In this document: positions 1 through 7,483 of the stretch, one piece after another
How the letters are laid out: each line of letters starts with the position of its first letter
Numbering within the stretch: position 1 is the first letter of the stretch
Assembly: GCA_035302865.1 (NCBI GenBank)
Contig: DATGSF010000164.1
Span: forward strand, 1 to 36,682
Source: DATGSF01 sp035302865
GTDB lineage: Bacteria > Bacteroidota > Bacteroidia > Chitinophagales > Chitinophagaceae
DNA: 36,682 nt
Direction: 5' to 3'
Position numbers and translations under genes: made by a program
Notes under the pieces: generated by a model
What the model was told of the DNA's origin: nothing
Seen by the model: the letters and a program-made list of their open reading frames with translations, nothing else
Database searches by the model: none

Positions 1-1228
1 ATACGGCTATACCTGCCACATTAGGAGCAGCCATGCTGGTACCTGTCGAATTGCCATAATTATTGTTTTTTAACGGAGCATAAACGTTTGTTCCAATAGC
101 TGTTATTTCTGGTTTTATACGCCCATCAGTAGTAGGTCCTCTGCTGGATGTGGCACGAACACCTACTTTATATTTCATCATGTTTCCAACCACCAACGTG
201 TTTTTTGCACTTGCAAATCCGCCATTTACAGTTTTATATCCTTGTGGATAAGGGGGACAAGTGAAATTTCCATCATTTGCTGCTGCAAAGATATGTAACA
301 CTTTGTCGTGGTTAATAGCAATCTCATCCATGGTTTGACTAGTAGCATTATATGTACCCATATAAGAACAATCTCCTAAAAAAGAACCATAAGAATTATT
401 AGTAACCGTTAAATTACTTGACGTAGCATATTGAGGTGTTTTTGCAATTATTTGACTGAAATAATCATTTATTACGTGAGCTTTAGGTGCATAACCACTT
501 CCATATACATCCTTATTGCCATTCCCAGCTATAGTTCCAGTAACATGTTCCCCATGATTCTCTGCTCCAGCTGGATTATAAGATATTAGTCTATTCTGTA
601 AGTCTACATGCATAACATCTGCATTATCTCCAATGCCAACTGTTATATTTTTACCTGTTAATCCAGAAATTTGTCCATGTGGCATAATCTGCTTGGCATT
701 TGTTATACCAATCACCTCTTCATCTAAAGGACTATCTTCAGGAGCTAATTCAATCCATAAAACGGATGGGTCAGCAGCTATTAAAGCTATTTCATCCAAA
801 CTTACACTTGTTTTAATTAAATGATGTTCGGCCCAAGCAAAGTTGATATTTCTTAATTTATATTTTGCAATAAAATTGCTTCTCTCGGAACTATTTATGG
901 CTGCAGTTTTAATCTGAACATCAATAAGTTCATTAGAGGAAAAGTCTTCTACTTTAAAAGCTATCTTATTTTCAGGATTTAGTGCGCTTATTTTTATATA
1001 ATCAGGAAGAACTCCATCTAAATGTTTCTTTAAGTATAAAATATAATGATAATCTGATATTTTATATACTTGATCTTTTTCTTCTAATTTTAAGTCATGA
1101 ATATTTATAGGTGACTGAGAGCTAGTAAGTTCAAACCATTTATTGGTGGGTGATTTTTTATTTTGTCCAATTCCTTGCAATTGAAAACTAATAAATACTG
1201 CAATTGTTAGCCATAAAGATTTAATCAT
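1..1228 (-). CDS. S8 (subtilisin) family serine peptidase, C-terminus off the window
   Basis: Secreted subtilase, truncated at the window edge; about 409 residues are visible. I read it directly on the minus strand. It starts at ATG 1228 with a hydrophobic signal peptide (MIKSLWLTIAVFISF, cleavage probably near GIGQ). A prodomain-like stretch of about 150 residues follows. The catalytic triad is recognisable: Asp near residue 201 in VGIGDNADV, His near 225 in NHGEHVTG, and Ser near 398 in GTSMAAP. The usual D-T/S-G after the Asp is D-N-A here. The missing C-terminus would in this phylum often carry a type IX secretion sorting domain, but that cannot be seen. The gene is divergent from the 158-residue membrane protein at 1368. 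Family assignment is firm; substrate is unknown. Confidence 0.9.
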   Translation of the reverse strand, partial: MIKSLWLTIAVFISFQLQGIGQNKKSPTNKWFELTSSQSPINIHDLKLEEKDQVYKISDYHYILYLKKHLDGVLPDYIKISALNPENKIAFKVEDFSSNELIDVQIKTAAINSSERSNFIAKYKLRNINFAWAEHHLIKTSVSLDEIALIAADPSVLWIELAPEDSPLDEEVIGITNAKQIMPHGQISGLTGKNITVGIGDNADVMHVDLQNRLISYNPAGAENHGEHVTGTIAGNGNKDVYGSGYAPKAHVINDYFSQIIAKTPQYATSSNLTVTNNSYGSFLGDCSYMGTYNATSQTMDEIAINHDKVLHIFAAANDGNFTCPPYPQGYKTVNGGFASAKNTLVVGNMMKYKVGVRATSSRGPTTDGRIKPEITAIGTNVYAPLKNNNYGNSTGTSMAAPNVAGIAV

Positions 1229-1367
1229 AAGGAAAAAAAATTTAATTATTACCAACTTTTAATATAAACTAAACGTCTATAAGTATAGAGTTAGCACACT
1301 ACACTATAAAAGTATAAAAAATATATTAAGAATGCGAAATAATTTTTCACCTTAAAATTTAGTAATC

Positions 1368-1844
1368 ATGATTTTTCAAAAAAGAAGTAGATATAACACT
1401 ACAAAAGATGTGAATTATCTAAAAGAGAAATTGACAAAGTCTTCTATTTTAGTAAGAAATCAAAGTTTCTTTATCAAACCTAAAGAAAATTTTCTACGTA
1501 TAATCCCTGATGCAGAAAATAATCAGGATTTGACCACATTGCCAGTTACCCATATACGCTTCAAAAGTCTCGGGAATGATAAAACACAAATAACATTATT
1601 ATCTAAACCGCGAAGAATAGATGCTGGAGGACCTTATTTATTGGTAATTTTCTGCTTATTTTTATTAGTTGCTGCTGCAGTAATTTACTTAGTAGATCCT
1701 TCTAGATCTAATTTTATACCTGTATTGTGTTTGGTAGGTTTATCGGCATTAGTCTATATAATATTCTGGTTTAGAATGCGTAAAGGTTATTACAATTATG
1801 TTAGAGGGATAAATAAGGAAATTGAAAGAATAGTTTCTTTATAG
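1368..1844 (+). CDS. Hypothetical two-helix membrane protein
   Basis: A 158-residue protein of unknown function. The first 85 or so residues are polar and basic, with no signal peptide. Two hydrophobic helices follow, about residues 90-109 (LLVIFCLFLLVAAAVIYLV) and 114-134 (ending YIIFWF), joined by a short loop containing DPSRS. The last 20 residues are charged and probably cytoplasmic. This would place both ends in the cytoplasm with a hairpin through the inner membrane. It stands alone between a divergent subtilase gene and a convergent operon, so the context gives no clue to its role. The coding frame is convincing because of its length and ordered hydrophobicity, but I recognise no family. 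Confidence 0.7.
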   Translation: MIFQKRSRYNTTKDVNYLKEKLTKSSILVRNQSFFIKPKENFLRIIPDAENNQDLTTLPVTHIRFKSLGNDKTQITLLSKPRRIDAGGPYLLVIFCLFLLVAAAVIYLVDPSRSNFIPVLCLVGLSALVYIIFWFRMRKGYYNYVRGINKEIERIVSL

Positions 1845-1900
1845 TTTTTCTTCTATAAAGCAAGATAAGAAAAGATAAAGATATGAGTTACTTAAAACCG

Positions 1901-1954
1901 AGGGTTGTACAATTATTTTGATTGTGAAGAAATTGTTTGCTAAGTTACAACCCT
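1901..1954. terminator. Possible hairpin between convergent genes
   Basis: The 9-base arms 1901-1909 (AGGGTTGTA) and 1946-1954 are perfect inverted complements. The 36-base loop holds a second small inverted repeat (ACAATT/AATTGT). AT-rich sequence follows on both sides but there is no clean T run. It lies between the 3' ends of convergent genes, so a weak terminator is the likeliest role. Confidence 0.35.
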
Positions 1955-2002
1955 TATATTTTAAATTTTTAAAGATTGTAATTTTAAAAATAAAGTTTTA
2001 AT

Positions 2003-2389
2003 CTATTTTTTTGTTCTTGCTTTTACAAAAAATCGTAGTGCTATCCTACTGACAAAATAAATTAATTGCCATTGAATCCAATGATTCTTAGTAAGTATCC
2101 TTTTAAAAAAATGTAAAATTCTAGATAGAGGTTTGCGTGTTTTTACTTTTTGAATTTTTGGTTCTACATTTAATTGAGAAGAGATTTGTTTTCTATTTTT
2201 CTTTTCCTTTCTTTTCTTTATTAAAGTACTCGCAGCTTTGCTAGAAAGTAATAATATTTTAGTGGGATTTATTAGCTCCGTTTTTAATGTATTTAATTCG
2301 TTTATCCTTTTGTCTTTTAAATAAGCTTGATGCTCTTTAAATTCTATATAAGAGCGAAATTTCTTCGATGTTTTTTGCTTATTATTCAT
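2003..2389 (-). CDS. Hypothetical basic protein, last gene of the YtxH/holin operon
   Basis: A 128-residue, strongly basic protein (Lys/Arg clusters such as KKRKEKKNRK) with no signal peptide. A moderately hydrophobic C-terminal segment (about residues 102-122, QWQLIYFVSRIALRFF) could be a membrane-associated amphipathic helix. It starts 11 bases after the holin-like gene, so the two are very likely co-transcribed with the YtxH gene upstream. That order (YtxH protein, holin-X-like protein, small third protein) suggests a shared role at the inner membrane, perhaps in envelope stress. I do not recognise the family. The frame is supported by operon spacing more than by homology. Confidence 0.6.
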   Translation of the reverse strand: MNNKQKTSKKFRSYIEFKEHQAYLKDKRINELNTLKTELINPTKILLLSSKAASTLIKKRKEKKNRKQISSQLNVEPKIQKVKTRKPLSRILHFFKRILTKNHWIQWQLIYFVSRIALRFFVKARTKK

Positions 2390-2400
2390 TATTACTATTT

Positions 2401-2727
2401 CTAGTGTTTTTTAGTTATCTTTTTAACTATCACTCTTGCTACTAAATGAAAAATAGGATTCCTAATTAACAAAATAAGAATGCCTAAAAGAATAAATATC
2501 CCCGTAGTGCAAAGAAAACCAAGAGCTGTATTATTTAGTAAACTGGCAAACCAATAAGACAAGGAAAAGCCCAAGAAAATTAGAGAAACAGAGAGGATGC
2601 TTGCAAATATTATTATAAATACTATAGTACTTGCAAAATCTATAATTCGTTCGAGGAGTCCTAAACGGTACTCCTCAATACGAATTTTAATAAACTCTTT
2701 AAACTTTTCTTTAATGCTATTTATCAA
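2401..2727 (-). CDS. Phage holin family (holin-X-like) membrane protein
   Basis: A 108-residue inner-membrane protein. The N-terminal 30 residues form a charged amphipathic helix. Two long hydrophobic helices follow, about residues 31-60 (STIVFIIIFASILSVSLIFLGF) and 67-90 (ending GILILLI), then a basic tail (VKKITKKH). This layout matches the small Holin-X / YqjE-like proteins commonly encoded beside YtxH proteins in Bacteroidota. Despite the family name, nothing here suggests a prophage: no lysin, capsid or integrase of phage type is nearby. It lies 16 bases downstream of the YtxH gene and 11 upstream of a basic protein. A structural or stress role at the membrane is inferred. Confidence 0.75.
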   Translation of the reverse strand: MINSIKEKFKEFIKIRIEEYRLGLLERIIDFASTIVFIIIFASILSVSLIFLGFSLSYWFASLLNNTALGFLCTTGIFILLGILILLIRNPIFHLVARVIVKKITKKH

Positions 2728-2743
2728 GAGTTAAAATTTTGGA

Positions 2744-2953
2744 TTAGTTATAGATTTCTTCTTCGATATCAGAAGCAACTTTTTTTGCTTTTGTTTTTAA
2801 CTTATTAGTTAATTTGTCGAAACCATCTTTAATTTGATCTAATTGTTGGTTTCTTTTTTCTTTATCGGTTCCTAAAACATATCCAACTGCAACACCTACT
2901 GTTGCACCAACTAATAAAGCACCTAGTGTTTTTCCTAATGAATTGTTATCCAT
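2744..2953 (-). CDS. YtxH domain-containing protein
   Basis: A 69-residue protein with the YtxH layout: a short polar start, a glycine/alanine-rich membrane helix (about residues 8-28, with the G-x-x-x-G pattern GALLVGATVGVAVGYVLG), then a charged helix likely to form a coiled coil (residues 30-65). YtxH proteins are general-stress proteins whose biochemical role is poorly known. It is the first gene of a three-gene minus-strand operon. A perfect TAnnTTTG-type -7 box lies about 100 bases upstream (3053-3060). The family call rests on the glycine-zipper helix plus charged tail and on the neighbouring holin-X gene. Confidence 0.8.
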   Translation of the reverse strand: MDNNSLGKTLGALLVGATVGVAVGYVLGTDKEKRNQQLDQIKDGFDKLTNKLKTKAKKVASDIEEEIYN

Positions 2954-3052
2954 AATGTGATTGTTTTTAATTTTTATTGATTAATAATATTATGACAATT
3001 TTTATGCTAAAAGGTTTAATCTTAGCAATAAAAAAGTAAAAAAATTACAGTA

Positions 3053-3060
3053 CAAAGATA
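3053..3060 (-). promoter_or_regulatory. Bacteroidota -7 box for the YtxH operon
   Basis: Read on the minus strand this is TATCTTTG, a perfect match to TAnnTTTG. No clear TTG is visible at -33. It would give a leader of roughly 90 bases before the YtxH start at 2953. The mutL -7 box faces the other way 120 bases off. Confidence 0.45.
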
Positions 3061-3179
3061 CAAATTTCTAATTAGCTAAAAAATTAAATATAGAATTAAC
3101 TATAAGTATTGATTAATAATTTAGCTTTTCTTAATTTCTTTGAATAGGAAGGTTTATTCTGGAATAAGAAGAAGTTTCT

Positions 3180-3187
3180 TAACTTTG
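3180..3187 (+). promoter_or_regulatory. Bacteroidota -7 box for mutL
   Basis: TAACTTTG matches TAnnTTTG and ends 20 bases before the mutL ATG, predicting a very short leader. The -33 region is not clear. Confidence 0.45.
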
Positions 3188-3207
3188 TAAAAATTCTATT
3201 TAAACTA

Positions 3208-5082
3208 ATGATTAAATTACTTCCGAATCATCTTGCGAATCAAATTGCTGCTGGAGAAGTTATTCAAAGGCCTGCGTCGGTGTTGAAAGAATTGGTAGAA
3301 AATGCAATTGATGCTCAGGCCGAAAATATTAAAATTATAATTGAAGAAGCTGGAAAAAAAACAATTCAAGTCATAGATGATGGAAATGGTATGGATCCTT
3401 TTAATTTGAGAATGTGTTTTCAAAGACATGCTACTTCAAAAATAAAGGATATTGATGACCTATTCCAAATAGCAACCAAAGGATTTAGAGGAGAAGCTTT
3501 AGCTTCAATAGCTGCAGTTGCGCAGGTAGAAGTAAGAAGTAAAACTGAGAGCCAAGAAATAGGAAGTTCATTGTTTTTAGAAAATTCGGAAGTTGTTGCT
3601 GAAGAACATGTTGCAATGGACAAAGGTACGAATTTTATTATTAAAAATCTTTTTTATAATGTCCCTGCACGTAGAAAATTCTTAAAATCAAACAATGTTG
3701 AATTTAGGCATATAGCTGAAGAATTTATAAAAATTGCCTTAGCGCATCCTGATTTGAATTTTCAACTATACCATAATGGTAAGGAACAATTTCATGTTAG
3801 AAAAAGTAGCTATAAAAATAGAATTATTGCCTCGTTAGGGAGTAGGTATGAATCGGAATTGATACCTGTAGAAGAAGAAACAGATATTGTTAATATTAGA
3901 GGTTTTATTGGGGGACCCAAAGTCGCAATAAAAACAAGAGGAAATCAATATTTTTTTGTAAACAACCGTTATATAAAAAGTCCTTATCTCCATCATGCCA
4001 TTCGTAAAGCTTATGAGGATATTATCGACTCTGAGTCTTATCCATTTTATGTTCTGTATTTAGAAATAGATTTGAGGAAGGTGGATATAAATGTTCACCC
4101 AACAAAACAGGAAGTGAAATTTGAAGAGGAATCATTATTATATGCTTATTTACATGCTGCTGTAAAACATGCACTTGCTAAATATAATATTACTCCTTCA
4201 ATGGATTTTGAATTGGACGAGGGTATGGAACGAACAAGAGGAATTTCCCAACCAATGACCAATCAAGATGAAGAGAAATTAGAAAATAGTTATATAGTTC
4301 AATCATTTAATCAAAAAGGAAAAGCACACTTTATACCTTCTTCTAATGATAGAAAAGAATGGGAAAAGCAGAAGGGATTGCTCGGAATAACTACTCATAG
4401 GAGCATGGAAAACAAAGGTGATGTTTCTAGATTTCCCAAATACCCTGAATTTGAAGATGTTAAAAATACTAATTCAAGACAAGAAGAAGTTATTCAAAAT
4501 AATTTAGATATAAATATAGAACAGGAAAATAGTATTTTTATATATAGAGAACCCTATATAATAACAAGTGTAAAATCTGGGGTGGTTTTTATCCATGCTA
4601 AACGCGCATTGGAACGAATTTTTTATGAACGACAATGGAAGGCTTTTGAAAATCAGAGGGTGGTTTCACAGCAACTTTTATTTCCAGTTGATATATCAAT
4701 TGCTCCTGCAGATAGGGCACTTTTAGAAGATGCCAAACATTCTCTAAGAAAATTGGGATATGAATTACAAAAAAGTGAGGATAAGAAATATCAACTTTTA
4801 GCTATCCCCATCCATTTGCCTAATGGTAGAGAGCAAGATATTATTGATTATCTAATTGAATCTCTGCGCTTGGATAATACAATTCTAGAAGATGATAAAA
4901 GAAAAGATTTTCTAAAAGGCTATGTTAGATCCTTGGTGCAATTCAAAAAAATATCAAAAGAGGAGGTGCCTAAAATTATTTCAGATTTGTTTTCTTGCAT
5001 AGAACCAAGTTTTTCTCCTAGAGGTCAAGTGGTATTACAGACAATTTCTGAGGATAATATGAGAGCAATGTTTTCAGATTAA
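3208..5082 (+). CDS. mutL: DNA mismatch repair protein MutL
   Basis: A 624-residue MutL, which couples mismatch recognition by MutS to downstream repair. The N-terminal GHKL ATPase domain is intact. It shows NQIAAGEVIQRPASVLKELV then ENAIDA (catalytic Glu and Mg-binding Asn), DDGNGM, HATSKI and GFRGEALASI, all within the first 110 residues. The transducer domain runs to about residue 330 (VDINVHPTKQEVKF). A poorly conserved linker follows, and the C-terminal dimerisation domain spans about 440-624. In that domain the endonuclease motif DQHAxxExxxxE reads HAKRALERIFYE (residues 463-474), so the metal-binding Asp and His are absent. The C-terminal GRP-type motif reads SPRGQVVL. The protein is therefore probably not a nicking endonuclease. 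The gene stands directly upstream of the TonB operon but has its own promoter box. Confidence 0.96.
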   Translation: MIKLLPNHLANQIAAGEVIQRPASVLKELVENAIDAQAENIKIIIEEAGKKTIQVIDDGNGMDPFNLRMCFQRHATSKIKDIDDLFQIATKGFRGEALASIAAVAQVEVRSKTESQEIGSSLFLENSEVVAEEHVAMDKGTNFIIKNLFYNVPARRKFLKSNNVEFRHIAEEFIKIALAHPDLNFQLYHNGKEQFHVRKSSYKNRIIASLGSRYESELIPVEEETDIVNIRGFIGGPKVAIKTRGNQYFFVNNRYIKSPYLHHAIRKAYEDIIDSESYPFYVLYLEIDLRKVDINVHPTKQEVKFEEESLLYAYLHAAVKHALAKYNITPSMDFELDEGMERTRGISQPMTNQDEEKLENSYIVQSFNQKGKAHFIPSSNDRKEWEKQKGLLGITTHRSMENKGDVSRFPKYPEFEDVKNTNSRQEEVIQNNLDINIEQENSIFIYREPYIITSVKSGVVFIHAKRALERIFYERQWKAFENQRVVSQQLLFPVDISIAPADRALLEDAKHSLRKLGYELQKSEDKKYQLLAIPIHLPNGREQDIIDYLIESLRLDNTILEDDKRKDFLKGYVRSLVQFKKISKEEVPKIISDLFSCIEPSFSPRGQVVLQTISEDNMRAMFSD

Positions 5083-5195
5083 TATAGCAGAATGCTAAAA
5101 AAATATTAATAAATTAGTAAAATCTAAAAATAGCAATATTATATTTTTGGTAAGTTCAAGAATAAAGTTATTTTTGGGTTTCGTAAATAAAAAAA

Positions 5196-5244
5196 TAGGG
5201 CAGAACAATTGTAAATATTTAATAGAATATTTATCTTGCCCCTA
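5196..5244 (+). promoter_or_regulatory. exbB operon promoter flanked by an inverted repeat
   Basis: A TTG at 5209-5211 and TATCTTGC at 5232-5239, separated by 20 bases, resemble a -33/-7 promoter (consensus TTTG / TAnnTTTG) about 40 bases upstream of exbB. The promoter lies between imperfect inverted arms, TAGGGCAGA (5196-5204) and TCTTGCCCCTA (5234-5244), which could be an operator or a hairpin. The promoter is moderately supported; the operator is an inference. The rest of the 196-base gap from mutL to exbB holds nothing else I recognise. Confidence 0.4.
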
Positions 5245-5278
5245 AAAATTTAAAAATTAAATCAAAAAAATCAGAATT

Positions 5279-6112
5279 ATGGCTGAAGTAAAAAGAGCTA
5301 GCGCTCAAAGTTCATCTAACGCTAAAAAAGCAAAAGGTTCCAATGGATTTTGGGTTAACCTAGGTATTGTAGTTCTTATGATTGCTATCGCACATATCTT
5401 ATTCTATGGGGTAGTTGGTAGTGCGGATAACTTTCTAGATGAAGAAAAAACATCTCCTGCTAATTGGATGGGTAACTTATATCAAGGTGGTTTTGTGATT
5501 CCGTTATTAATGTCCATGCTTTTAATTTTAATTGCATTTGTTATTGAAAGAGCAATTGTGATTATTAAAGCTAAAGGAAAAACTAATGGTGCTGAATTTG
5601 TACGTAAAGTGCAATATCATTTAGCAAATAAAAATGTTGATGCTGCAATTAAAGAATGTGATGTACAGAGTGGTTCTGTAGGAAATGTAATGAAAGCAGG
5701 CTTATTGAAATACAAAGAAATGATCAATAATACAGAATTGACTACAGATCAAAAAGTATTAAGTATCAATAAAGAAATTGAAGAAGCAGCTGCTTTAGAG
5801 ATTCCAATGTTAGAAAAGAATTTAGTTTTCTTATCTACTATTACTTCCGCTTCAACTCTATTAGGGTTAATTGGAACAGTAATAGGTATGATTCGTGCAT
5901 TCGCAGGAATGGCACAAGCGGGTGCTCCAGATGCAACAGCTTTAGCCTTAGGAATTTCTGAAGCATTATATAATACTGCTTTAGGTATTTCTGGTTCTTT
6001 CTTAGCAATGATATTTTACAATTTATATACCACTATTATTGAAGGTGTAACTTATAGTATTGATGAAAGCGGATTTACATTAACACAAAGTTTTGCAGCA
6101 AATTATAATTAA
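5279..6112 (+). CDS. exbB: ExbB / TolQ / MotA family proton channel protein
   Basis: A 277-residue inner-membrane subunit of the proton channel that, with ExbD, energises TonB. After a polar, basic N-terminus there is a first helix at about residues 24-46 and a second at about 73-95. A cytoplasmic domain of about 90 residues follows. The last two helices are at about 182-210 and 222-250. The third contains the family hallmark GLIGTVIGMIRAF, and the fourth contains SEALYNTALGISGSFLAM. The extra N-terminal helix makes it longer than E. coli ExbB and is typical of Bacteroidota versions. It heads a four-gene operon with two ExbD proteins and TonB (gaps of 61, 39 and 44 bases). TolQ is the alternative name, but tonB downstream favours ExbB. 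Confidence 0.93.
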   Translation: MAEVKRASAQSSSNAKKAKGSNGFWVNLGIVVLMIAIAHILFYGVVGSADNFLDEEKTSPANWMGNLYQGGFVIPLLMSMLLILIAFVIERAIVIIKAKGKTNGAEFVRKVQYHLANKNVDAAIKECDVQSGSVGNVMKAGLLKYKEMINNTELTTDQKVLSINKEIEEAAALEIPMLEKNLVFLSTITSASTLLGLIGTVIGMIRAFAGMAQAGAPDATALALGISEALYNTALGISGSFLAMIFYNLYTTIIEGVTYSIDESGFTLTQSFAANYN

Positions 6113-6173
6113 TTTGTGTGGAATTTTATGGAAAATGTAAATTAAATCATCTTAATAATAAAGAAAGAAAAAA

Positions 6174-6854
6174 ATGGCAAAGAAAAGAGGTCAAATAAAA
6201 AAGAAAGATACCTTTATTGATATGACAGCCTTGTGTGATTTTACACTTCTGTTATTGACCTTTTTTATCATGGCTACAAGTTTTAAACCTGAGGAATCCG
6301 TAGAAGTTGTAACTCCAGGTTCTACTTCTACTAAGGAAATACCAGAAGGCTTTATGCTTATTACCTTAGATAAGAATGGTAGGGTATTTTTTGGAGTAGA
6401 TAATATAAATGCCAAACGTGCTATAATTGATGTGGTAAATGATGACAAAAATTTAGGATTAACTCCAAGAGAAAAAGAAATTTTTGTTACCTCCTCTTCA
6501 ATTGGAGTTCCATTTTCCCAGATGAAGGGCTTCCTGAGTCTAGATGAAGCTGAAAGGAAAAAAGCAATAGACAATGTTGCTGGTATTCCAGTAGATACGA
6601 CTGGAAGTTATACCACAAACGAATTAGCATATTGGATTAGATTATCTCGTAACTATTTGGATAAAGGTGGACGTATCGCTATTAAAGCCGATGCATCATC
6701 AGGGTATCCAGATGTTAGTAAAATTATTTCTACATTAGGAAAACAAAAAATATTTACTTTTAGTTTTATTACTGATATGAAAGGTGTTCCAGAAGGAACA
6801 GCTTTGTTTGAAAAGATGGAATCTGCTAGAAGCGGTTCCTCTTCCGAGGAATAA
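6174..6854 (+). CDS. exbD: ExbD family biopolymer transport protein (first copy)
   Basis: A 226-residue ExbD. A short basic cytoplasmic start leads into a single membrane helix (about residues 18-36, MTALCDFTLLLLTFFIM) that carries the essential protonatable Asp (D22). The periplasmic part is about 190 residues, longer than in E. coli ExbD (141 residues in all), with an insertion around residues 85-160. Near the end is a region typical of the family that can be aligned with the second copy (IAIKADASSGYPDVSKII). It lies between exbB and a second exbD, an arrangement standard in this phylum, where the two paralogues may form the ExbD dimer inside the ExbB pentamer. That heterodimer idea is inference. 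Confidence 0.92.
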   Translation: MAKKRGQIKKKDTFIDMTALCDFTLLLLTFFIMATSFKPEESVEVVTPGSTSTKEIPEGFMLITLDKNGRVFFGVDNINAKRAIIDVVNDDKNLGLTPREKEIFVTSSSIGVPFSQMKGFLSLDEAERKKAIDNVAGIPVDTTGSYTTNELAYWIRLSRNYLDKGGRIAIKADASSGYPDVSKIISTLGKQKIFTFSFITDMKGVPEGTALFEKMESARSGSSSEE

Positions 6855-6893
6855 ATAAATTGTAAATATAAATTGTAATCTAAAAAAAATATT

Positions 6894-7439
6894 ATGGCAG
6901 ATATACCTAATCAAAAAGGAAAACCACCACCAAGGGTCGACCTAACAGCGATGGTAGATATGAACTTTTTATTATTAACGTTCTTTATCTTGTCTACAAC
7001 CTTATCTAAACCGAAAGCAATGGAAATTGTTATGCCGTATAAGGATGATGAAATGACAGATGAAGACAGAAACAAGATTAAAAAAGATGTTGCATTAACC
7101 ATTCTGTTAGGAAAAAATAATAAAGTTTATTATTATGAAGGAATTGGTGATGATCCGAATCAATACCCCGATATTCGTCTAACTACTTTTCGTGATGTTG
7201 ATGGAATAAGGGATGTTATTATTGCTAAAAAGCAAAAAGTTGAACAATTGAAAGCAAATGGTACTTTAAAGGCTTCAGATAAAGCGACAGTAATTATAAA
7301 AGCTGATACTACAAGTACTACTGCAGACTTTATTAATATATTAGATGAAATGACTATTAATGCAATTCCTACTTATGCTGTGGTCGATATTACAGAACAA
7401 GATCAGGAGTTCATTTATGAATATGAAAATAGTAAATAA
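6894..7439 (+). CDS. exbD: ExbD family biopolymer transport protein (second copy)
   Basis: A 181-residue ExbD paralogue. The helix at about residues 16-36 (VDLTAMVDMNFLLLTFFIL) carries the channel Asp at D22, the same position as in the first copy. It is followed by the periplasmic signature KPKAMEIVMP. The periplasmic domain ends with TVIIKADTTSTTADFINIL, the family's conserved lysine-aspartate segment, and a short acidic tail. It is shorter than its neighbour by about 45 residues, mainly in the middle. It sits 39 bases after the first exbD and 44 before tonB, so all are surely one transcript. Confidence 0.92.
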   Translation: MADIPNQKGKPPPRVDLTAMVDMNFLLLTFFILSTTLSKPKAMEIVMPYKDDEMTDEDRNKIKKDVALTILLGKNNKVYYYEGIGDDPNQYPDIRLTTFRDVDGIRDVIIAKKQKVEQLKANGTLKASDKATVIIKADTTSTTADFINILDEMTINAIPTYAVVDITEQDQEFIYEYENSK

Positions 7440-7483
7440 CATATTAATTAAATAAAGTTGCAATTGCTTAAATAAAAGAAACT

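Noticed and set aside
2401..2953. Prophage remnant suggested by the holin-family gene
   Set aside because: No lysin, structural gene or integrase is adjacent. YtxH next to holin-X is a common chromosomal arrangement in Bacteroidota.
5083..5195. Small gene or leader peptide between mutL and exbB
   Set aside because: No open frame of useful length with a plausible start; the sequence is AT-rich with frequent stops.
6191..6574. Minus-strand frame of 127 codons opposite the first exbD
   Set aside because: ExbD on the plus strand is certain and the reverse frame has no recognisable features.
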